DNA of 64,000 bases from positions 248,001 to 312,000 of the forward strand of contig JAADJZ010000027.1 of NCBI GenBank assembly GCA_011032825.1, written 5' to 3'. This DNA is from Massariosphaeria phaeospora. Its lineage: Eukaryota > Ascomycota > Dothideomycetes > Pleosporales. Within the stretch, counting starts at the first letter, position 1. Every line of letters begins with the position of its first letter. Below the pieces are notes generated by a model. The model was given only the letters and a program-made list of their open reading frames with translations. It did no database searches and had not been told where the DNA came from. Of the stretch, positions 57,493 to 64,000 are shown one piece after another. The position numbers were made by a program, and so were the translations under genes.

Positions 57493-59143
57493 CTAGATGT
57501 CCACCAAGCAGCAGCTATCGACAGCTCCGAACCCTGCGGCAACACCCCCTTCTTCACTTTGGTCGCCTTTCGTACGCAGAAGATAACCAGCTTCCCAGTT
57601 GTGCAGAACCTCTCCCGGCGCGTTTTTACCCGAGCCGTTCCGCCAAAGGCAGACTCCATACACACCTAGTTCGCAGATCACTCCACCTCTTTGGACCTCG
57701 CCGTTTCTGAAGATTATATTTCTCAGAGGAGGAGGCTCAATCATCTCCATGAGGATGTATGCGGGCCAATGCGTCTGTGGGAGGTCTTTCAGAAACTGAG
57801 GGATCGCTTTGCGGTATGTGTTGTTTCCACCCCCTTCACGTTGCGGCTTCAGGACGTATCGATTAGCTGTCTCAGGGTGGGTGGCCAGTCGTATTGCTTC
57901 CTTCCCGGCCTCACTATCGTCTAGTGGGTATATCGGAGCAAAAGTGGCTAAAACATGGGAGGCTACACCATCGTCGGATAGAAACCGCTTGAGATGCGGA
58001 GAGTGTGGCGTCGCTAAGACCTGCTGGACTTTCTTGCAGCCAGCTAGGTGAGTCAAGATGCTAGGGCACTTGATAGCCCTACTTTTCTCCAGATGTAGCC
58101 GAGCGCGCCAATCTTCCTCTTTTGGGTAGTCGTCGGGTGAATATCCCGCTCGGAAGTACACCGTAGTGACTTCATACAAATATGAAGGTGAATTAGGTGG
58201 GGAGTATAAAAGCGTACGATCAGACTCAAGTTTTGTGTGTAATAGCGTTTGATGAAACGGCAAACGGAAAGAGCACACTCCACTTTCTTCTAGCAGCGCA
58301 TATTCTAGATGCCGTTGATCGAATACATTCCTTTCCGGTTCTTGAACAACAAACAACACGCAAAGGGTACGACCTGTTCGGGACTGCCCATAGGCTTTGT
58401 GTGCGACTGCCAGTCCCTGCGCTAAGGAGGAGGTTGAATTGCTTTGACGGAGAGAATCAGGTTTGATTATGGCAGTCGCCGATGGCGGATATGCATCGAC
58501 AGTCAAAAGGTATTTGTGCAGATTTGACACTTGAGACGAGAGACCTCCGAACGAAGATGCGATTGTGTTGAACTCAACCTGCTTCAGACCAAGAGAAGTA
58601 CCAGAGCCTGAAGAGTCGGAGTGGACCATGTAGTCGGAACGAAACAGGCCGAGTGATAAATCCTACATGTGTGAGGTGGGGTTACAATATCGACCATGTG
58701 CACATTACCTGAACATAACCTGCCTCCTTCACAGCCAAATGCGTCTGCCATAGCTTGCCGACAAAATCATCAATCTCAATCAGCCTATTACTAAGTAAGT
58801 ACAGGAGCCCAGTTGTGTGAGAGGCCGAACACTGTACTTACTCTTTGACAATTTCTTGCAGCCATTCTTCGTCGCGAGCAATGGCAGAGTATAGCTCATT
58901 GTAAGCTTTTTGTATTGCGAGACCTTGCTCGAAACAAGTGTGGGGAAACAGGCTTGGGAATAAGGTGACTGGTGCTGTTGTAGCAAGCACCCCCGCAGGG
59001 TCCTGGGAGGATTCCACGAACGATGGCGCCGGTCGGACGGCCAGGCCATGGGCGATGGACCAGTCTTTGACATTCGTCACAAGATAACGCTCTTCTTCAG
59101 GTGATAGCTCGGGGGGATACCCGGGGCTAGAGTCTGCGGGCAT
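57493..59143 (-). CDS. GSH2: Glutathione synthetase (ATP-grasp)
   Basis: Joins gamma-glutamylcysteine and glycine with ATP to make glutathione; cytosolic homodimer. Exons 59143-58842, 58790-58709 and 58662-57493 join in frame to 517 residues. Eukaryotic GSH2 signatures: GLFRSDYMVH, then KQVEFNTIASSFGGLS, TTVYFRAGYSPDDYP, AIKCPSILTHLAGCKKVQQ, the glycine-rich ATP loop VLKPQREGGGNNTYRKAIP, YILMEMIEPPP and the C-terminal LLRTKGDQSEEGGVAAGFGAVDS. The first intron has two in-frame acceptors six bases apart (TAG at 58791 and TAG at 58785), giving products that differ by two residues. The ATG at 59143 is chosen; an in-frame upstream extension (to 59215) begins before it. It is divergent from the SAM-like gene. 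Confidence 0.94.
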
Positions 59144-59609
59144 AGTCGCGAGTATCTGATCTTGGTATTGGGACGAGGTGAGTCGATTTTCTTGTCTGCT
59201 GTATCCAGATTCCACCGGCAGAAGGGGCGATTGGGATCACCAGGCTGCTCGCGTAGTTAACAGCTCAACGAAAAGTGCGGATGCAGATTCAGTCTACCAC
59301 GCCTGATACATGCGAGGATGCGGACGCGTTGCAAGGCGCGCGGGGCATCATAGATATTTGCCTCAGGCAACAACCCCACTTATTTTTAAGTGACCCACAC
59401 CACAACACCTTCATCAACGCCTCAACCTCACGCTGCAGCCCCAACGACCTCCACCAACTCCGGACTCTCCATCAACGTTCCGATTCGTCTCCGTGCATTA
59501 CTACGACTCCACCCGGACTGTCCACATTCTGCTTTGCGACGGCGACTTGCCGCTTACCTTTAGGCTTCAAATTGCTTCGCTAGCTGATGACGCAGGATCG
59601 TACCAGGAC
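59144..59609. promoter_or_regulatory. Divergent promoter GSH2 / SAM-like gene
   Basis: 466 bp between divergent starts. The plus-strand frame is open upstream of 59610 from a GTG at 59493, so part of this stretch could encode an extended N-terminus of the right-hand gene through an unidentified exon. Confidence 0.4.
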
Positions 59610-61364
59610 ATGCGCCATGTTGAAAGGGATCCCTGGTTCTGGAGCGTGGATGACCTCGTTTCCCAGCTCTGCCGCTCCTCCAGCCTTTTTCAAGCCGCGG
59701 GATATGTAAACTGTCCAGAGCCTTCTGCTCTCGAATCGCAGCTGCGGTACCACCAAGTTACTGGCGCTGCTTTTCTCACCGGAATACAGGATGATGTACT
59801 CCGAGAAGAGTTAGGGATTCAGCAGCTAGGACACCGACAGGCTCTATCGGCAGTCGTAAAACATCTACGTTCTCTATCGCCAAGCTATAACCAAACGACA
59901 GCGACCGCGGCTGTTGAAGGACTGAGCCTGGATAGCAACGATCGCCAGCCAGCGGAATCCGCAATCAGCAACGATACTGGCCGCAAACGGCAAAAGGTTG
60001 CTCTCACCTCCACGATACCCCTTCCAACAAAATTTACCCAAAGCCAAGACATTGTTGGTGTGCACGCTCATCACGCAGACAAATCGCGAGGAAACTGGGA
60101 TTACTTGTTAGATCGGTACGGCGAGGATGATACTGAAATTCTGCCACCACTCGCTGCTGCTGCTGCTTTTGATCAGGACGATGAGGATGAAGATGAGGAT
60201 ATCGACTTCATGGACGATGTAGATGGTGAGGACCAGAATCACCTACTAAGCAAACACCAACAGTCAAACATAAGTTATGACCAGGTTGGCAAGATCATCA
60301 ACGAGTGCATTACTCAATACACAATTGCTTGGGTGCCCGGAAAGGAAGTTGAGCATGATCCAGAGAAGAGCTGGAAGGAAGCTAAGCAGGCTGACACCAT
60401 TACACACCTCCTTGAGACGACTCATAACAACGTCTTGTATTTCAAAGACGCTATTGACCGGCTTTGCGACAAGGGCTTTTTGGATGGGCAACAGTGGAAG
60501 AACGAGGATGAAGTGCGCCGTCAATGCCGTAGCCTGGAGACAACAATCAACCAGCTTGAGCACGAGAAATGGTCTTTGAATTTATACAAGATCAAGGCCA
60601 GAGACGAGGGAAACTTCATTGACGGTCTTTCAGAGCATGGTAGTTCAGACAGCGAGAGTTCGGCTAATGACCACCACGCACTCGAAGGAACATCAACTCA
60701 ATATGGAGTTATTGATCTTGGATCGGAATCAGAATCATCAGTTGCCATGGATCAGGAGAACGACATGTCTGACGACAACGGCAAAATTAGACCGGGAACC
60801 ATTGACCTTACTGCCTTGGAAGAAACTGAGCTCTACGGTATCGCCCCACCTGATCAATCTTACGTACGGTATGGTGACCGTCCTGAAGTGGCTTCAATAG
60901 GCACAGTCAAACGATGGAACTGGGAAGATCTACTCGCCAAGTCCGACAGGAAACGAATAATAATGAAGATCATACTGGAAATGAAAGCGGACGACCGTGA
61001 AATGATTCGGAATCGCATAGGATCTGTGAGGAAACAGAACCTTCTGAATGAAATCAGAGGTTGTGTCCATATGCTTGCAAAGGGACACTCAAGAATGTCC
61101 GGTGTACTACCTAGGGATATACCTAGGATTGTCATGTTCACTAAACTGTACCTTTCTTGGTGGTTTGCCAAAGACGTCACTAGGCAGGACTCTGAGCCGC
61201 ATCCAGACATTTTGCATTGTCTAGAACATGGTTCGCAAGACTTGTCAATCTTCTACGACTGGGTTTTTCACGTTATGGGCGCAACTTTCAGCCAGGAAGC
61301 GTTGGCGAAACCAGGTCGTCCGTCGCAAGCTGAGATCATCGAGATCTCTTCCGATGAAGACTGA
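59610..61364 (+). CDS. SAM-like domain protein with SUMO-interaction-like motifs
   Basis: Uninterrupted frame of 584 residues from the first ATG. Residues about 8-90 resemble a SAM-type helical domain (WFWSVDDLVSQLC, then YHQVTGAAFLTGIQDDVLREELGI and LGHRQALSAVVKHLRSL). A long acidic run lies at about 190-215. Three short hydrophobic-acidic motifs, GVIDLGSESESS (about 365), GTIDLTALEET (about 396) and EIIEISSDED at the C-terminus, have the form of SUMO-interaction motifs. A helical block between (WEDLLAKSDRKRIIMKIILEMKADDREM, about 430-560) looks folded. I recognise no named orthologue; similar fungal proteins are uncharacterised. A nuclear SUMO-linked role is inference. An upstream exon may exist. 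Confidence 0.75.
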   Translation: MRHVERDPWFWSVDDLVSQLCRSSSLFQAAGYVNCPEPSALESQLRYHQVTGAAFLTGIQDDVLREELGIQQLGHRQALSAVVKHLRSLSPSYNQTTATAAVEGLSLDSNDRQPAESAISNDTGRKRQKVALTSTIPLPTKFTQSQDIVGVHAHHADKSRGNWDYLLDRYGEDDTEILPPLAAAAAFDQDDEDEDEDIDFMDDVDGEDQNHLLSKHQQSNISYDQVGKIINECITQYTIAWVPGKEVEHDPEKSWKEAKQADTITHLLETTHNNVLYFKDAIDRLCDKGFLDGQQWKNEDEVRRQCRSLETTINQLEHEKWSLNLYKIKARDEGNFIDGLSEHGSSDSESSANDHHALEGTSTQYGVIDLGSESESSVAMDQENDMSDDNGKIRPGTIDLTALEETELYGIAPPDQSYVRYGDRPEVASIGTVKRWNWEDLLAKSDRKRIIMKIILEMKADDREMIRNRIGSVRKQNLLNEIRGCVHMLAKGHSRMSGVLPRDIPRIVMFTKLYLSWWFAKDVTRQDSEPHPDILHCLEHGSQDLSIFYDWVFHVMGATFSQEALAKPGRPSQAEIIEISSDED

Positions 61365-62162
61365 TCAGTACTTAGTAGCTTTTGAGAGTACACTATTATC
61401 TGTCTATTGTAACTGCAGACTTTGGGATGGCGGACGAAGAATCATGAACCAGTTCGAAGTTGACTGTTTTCGGGCTGATGGCTCGGCCGCATCAATCAAT
61501 GAGGTCTACCATACGGAAGTGAAGAGGGGTACCGCGGGCACTCCGACCAACCAATTGGGACATCTCCACCACCTTGTTTTGGGAACAAGGGCCCAATCGA
61601 ATGCAATGACAGGTATCACGACATTGGTCCCACGAAGGGGCCTAAACAGGCATTTGCAAGCGGTGTCGATAAGAGTTTAGAGCAGAGGGCGGAGAGCCCA
61701 GTGAGAAGCGCCTGTCATGGGGGATGTTGGAGACGCGAGCTTCGTACATTGCTCTAGCTTTGGGCAGGAAAACTAGCGGTAGCAACAAGCAGAGTTGTAC
61801 GCCATAGTGGTCAAGGCACTGCGCTTCTATATGTCCATAGTTCCAACGAATACCTCACAAGTACTTCAATATCCTACATCTGGGCTTCATAAAGAATAAA
61901 CGTTCACGGTCGTCCTTGGAGACTCGCTATGCAAAGTGGGGAGCAAGTTTGAGTGTGAAGTCGGATGTGCTCGGTCTAGAAAGAGAAGACCAGAGGGGGA
62001 GTAGTAATATCTTCGTGCGCCTACGTCTATTGTGTAACGGAGTCTGTGATTACACATATGTTGTGTAGCACGATAAGATGCTAGTTCAGGGATTGTTAAA
62101 TTCATTTGTATTTACGGAGTACCGCTCAGTTCGGAGTTATCTGTATTCGGAGTTCGGCCGAA

Positions 62163-62172
62163 CCAATCCAAT
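62163..62172 (+). promoter_or_regulatory. Twin CCAAT boxes
   Basis: Two abutting CCAAT pentamers about 620 bp before the ALA synthase start, next to a CGGAGTT repeat. These are candidate HAP/CBC-complex sites. Confidence 0.3.
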
Positions 62173-62607
62173 CAAATGAGATATACCGCACGCAGCTATT
62201 CGTATAAATACACGCGGGCATTCCGATTCTCGACATGGAAGGAGTTTGAGCAGGCTCAAAGGAATAACACAGCATTTACACAGTATCCGACTCTCCGCTC
62301 GATAGTATGTTATAGTGTTTGGGTGAACTCCCAGATATTTTGAGCGTGACAAAACATATTTTACCGAAGATGGTGGTCAAAGGTGATGACGACAAAAATA
62401 TGGATGATCAGGTGCAGAGAGCTAGTTTTGCTCGCAAATCTCCAGGCTAGCCATTTTTGTAGAATAGCCAGAAGCTTCAAAATATGACGTTGCGGGATGG
62501 ACAAGGTCTGAATTGCCAGGTCTGGCTATCCGTGGTACTCCGGGTCTGTCAGCAATTAATGTATTATCAACCTAGTGTCGGTGGATGTGGCTGCATAGTG
62601 GTCTGGC

Positions 62608-62612
62608 CAATA
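62608..62612 (+). promoter_or_regulatory. CCAAT box proximal to ALA synthase
   Basis: CCAAT 180 bp before the start codon, the usual distance for the CCAAT-binding complex, which controls heme and iron genes in fungi. The regulatory role is inferred. Confidence 0.35.
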
Positions 62613-62791
62613 GTCGAATGGTCATTTGAAAGCCGATTGCCGGCGGCTTGGTGTCGTTCAGGGTTTCTCCGCAAAACCACGAGGCCCGCACTTCACCCAT
62701 CCACTTCGACACCCATCTGCTCACGGTTTCCACGTTCTGTTGCTACGCCCACCTGAACCACTATTTCCTTTGCGCAACGCCATAGACCAGC

Positions 62792-64000
62792 ATGGAAACC
62801 CTTCTGCGCCAGTCCAGGTCCATGTGCCCGTTTCTCTCCAATACCTCGCCCGCGACGCTCCGTTCGCTCAGCACTACGGCGGCCAGACATGACGTGTCCC
62901 CCGGCGCAGGCAGCATGTCTAATCTGCAAGTGCTTGCCAGGCGCTGCCCCATCATGGGTAAAGCGCTTGCTGTTCAAAGCGCCCGTTCCGGTGCGAGCGT
63001 ACTTGAGGGTGCTTTCGGCGGTGTACGGGCTTACCACACCCGCGTTAATCGAGCCAAATTGCACACCTCCACGCCCAAGGAGGCTCAAGCCGTTGATCTT
63101 GAAAATCTGCGGTCCAAGCAAGGTGAGGTGCTTCGCGCATTGGTCTCCGGTGTGTTGCGTCATTGCGCCACCTGCAGTGCCATGTTTGAACCGAGGGAAC
63201 GCAAGAGTTAATGTGTCGATGTAGTTCCTTTCCCACATACGATATCGAATTCAGCGAGTGCTCAGCCTAGTCGTGTCGGAGTGCCTCCGATGCCTAAGCC
63301 TGCGAGTTTCGACTACGATGGCTTCTATAGCAACGAACTAGACAAGAAACACAAGGACAAGTCGTACCGCTACTTCAACAATATCAACCGACTCGCTAAG
63401 GACTTTCCCCGCGCTCATTTGGCGACAAAAGAAGACAAGGTCACTGTTTGGTGCTCCAATGACTACCTGGGCATGGGCCGCAACCCGCACGTATTGAAGA
63501 GCATGCACGAAACACTAGATACCTACGGAGCTGGCGCGGGTGGCACAAGAAACATATCCGGACACAATCAGCATGCAATCGGGCTAGAGGGCACTATTGC
63601 GAAGTTGCATGCGAAGGAGGCCTCTTTGGTGTTTTCCTCGTGCTATGTAGCCAACGACGCTACCCTTGCTACTCTTGGGAGCAAGCTGCCCAACTGCGTC
63701 ATTTTCTCCGATAGCTTGAACCATGCCTCGATGATTCAGGGGATCCGGCACTCAGGCGCAAAGAAGATAGTGTTTAAACACAACGATGTGGCCGACCTCG
63801 AAGCTAAGCTCGCTTCTATTCCCCCCGAGCATCCCAAGATCATCGCTTTTGAAAGCGTCTATAGTATGTGCGGCTCAATCGGTCCAATTGCAGAGATCTG
63901 CGACCTTGCCGAGAAGTATGGAGCAATTACCTTTTTGGACGAAGTCCATGCCGTGGGAATGTATGGAGCGCATGGTGCCGGTGTTGCAGAACACATTGAT
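62792..64000 (+). CDS. HEM1: 5-aminolevulinate synthase, 5' part (cut by window end)
   Basis: First enzyme of heme synthesis: a PLP enzyme joining glycine and succinyl-CoA in the mitochondrial matrix. Exons 62792-63122 and 63255 onward (132-nt intron) join in frame; 359 residues are inside the window. Residues 1-110 are a basic, Ser-rich mitochondrial presequence with two Cys-Pro heme-regulatory motifs (MCPFLSN near residue 12; RCPIMGK near 53). The catalytic domain starts [20 protein letters not shown] and shows [52 protein letters not shown] and [12 protein letters not shown]. The PLP-binding lysine lies beyond the edge. The heme motifs suggest import control by heme, as known for the family. 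Confidence 0.95.

Larger units (their letters stand above)
61365..62791. other. Intergenic region upstream of ALA synthase
   Basis: 1.43 kb between tandem plus-strand genes. Contains CCAAT boxes at 62163-62167, 62168-62172 and 62608-62612. Frames near 61228-61680 overlap the previous gene and show no domain. No other gene recognised. Confidence 0.5.

Noticed and set aside
61228..61680. 150-codon plus-strand frame after the SAM-like gene
   Set aside because: Its first part is an out-of-frame reading of the SAM-like gene and the rest has no domain.
1..64000. Secondary-metabolite cluster, CRISPR array, tRNA or rRNA genes
   Set aside because: No polyketide or peptide synthetase, no repeat-spacer array, and no cloverleaf or 5S-like sequence recognised by eye; a covariance-model scan would be needed to exclude a tRNA.

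Overview
The window is nuclear DNA of a filamentous ascomycete (Pezizomycotina; the gene set looks Dothideomycete-like, but that rank is inference). The evidence is protein-coding genes with short GT-AG introns (mostly 45-60 nt, a few over 100), long GC-balanced intergenic spacers, fungal-specific families (RcoA/Tup1, clock-controlled trehalose synthase, Zn2Cys6 regulator, ERMES subunit Mmm1, Erf4, Ypp1), and transposons carrying nonsense codons of the kind left by repeat-induced point mutation (RIP). No bacterial operon, CRISPR, rRNA or tRNA gene was recognised.

Layout. 1-6.6 kb: no recognisable gene; the part from about 4.1 to 6.3 kb is AT/TpA-rich and looks degenerate, and a 22-base C run sits at 4052-4073. 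6.7-9.06 kb (-): Tup1/RcoA corepressor. 10.9-13.3 kb (+): GT4 trehalose synthase. 13.6-18.8 kb: a complete hAT transposon footprint with an 8-bp target duplication, carrying a complete pogo/Fot1-type element with TA duplication inside it. 19.1-21.6 kb (-) RIX1 and 21.9-25.7 kb (+) YPP1, head to head. 26.1-27.05 kb (+): zinc-cluster-like protein. 27.7-28.55 kb (+): DUF1330-like protein. 28.9-30.04 kb (-): extended SDR, head to head with VPS45 (30.7-32.7 kb, +). 33.3-36.0 kb (+): Zn2Cys6 transcription factor. 37.0-38.5 kb (-): BAR-domain protein. 40.6-42.8 kb (+): WHIM/WSD-type chromatin protein. 43.43-43.66 kb: a 229-bp MITE-like element. 44.0-45.6 kb (-): MMM1, head to head with an SDR (46.4-47.7 kb, +). 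48.9-50.3 kb (-): ERF4. 52.0-55.4 kb (-): membrane protein of the DUF4203/TMEM198 type. 57.5-59.1 kb (-): glutathione synthetase, head to head with a SAM-like/SUMO-interacting-motif protein (59.6-61.4 kb, +). 62.8 kb to the right edge (+): 5-aminolevulinate synthase, cut by the window end.

The genes do not form a biosynthetic cluster. They are housekeeping and regulatory genes (membrane trafficking, ER-mitochondria contact, ribosome assembly, heme and glutathione synthesis, stress carbohydrate), interrupted by one nested-transposon island. The exon joins given below keep frame across each gene and restore conserved motifs, except where stated. Points worth a second look are the nested hAT/pogo island with stop codons in RIP context, the small TIR element at 43.4 kb, very short exons in YPP1, the SDR and the epimerase, a probable GC-AG intron in ERF4, and the uncharacterised protein with three SUMO-interaction-like motifs.
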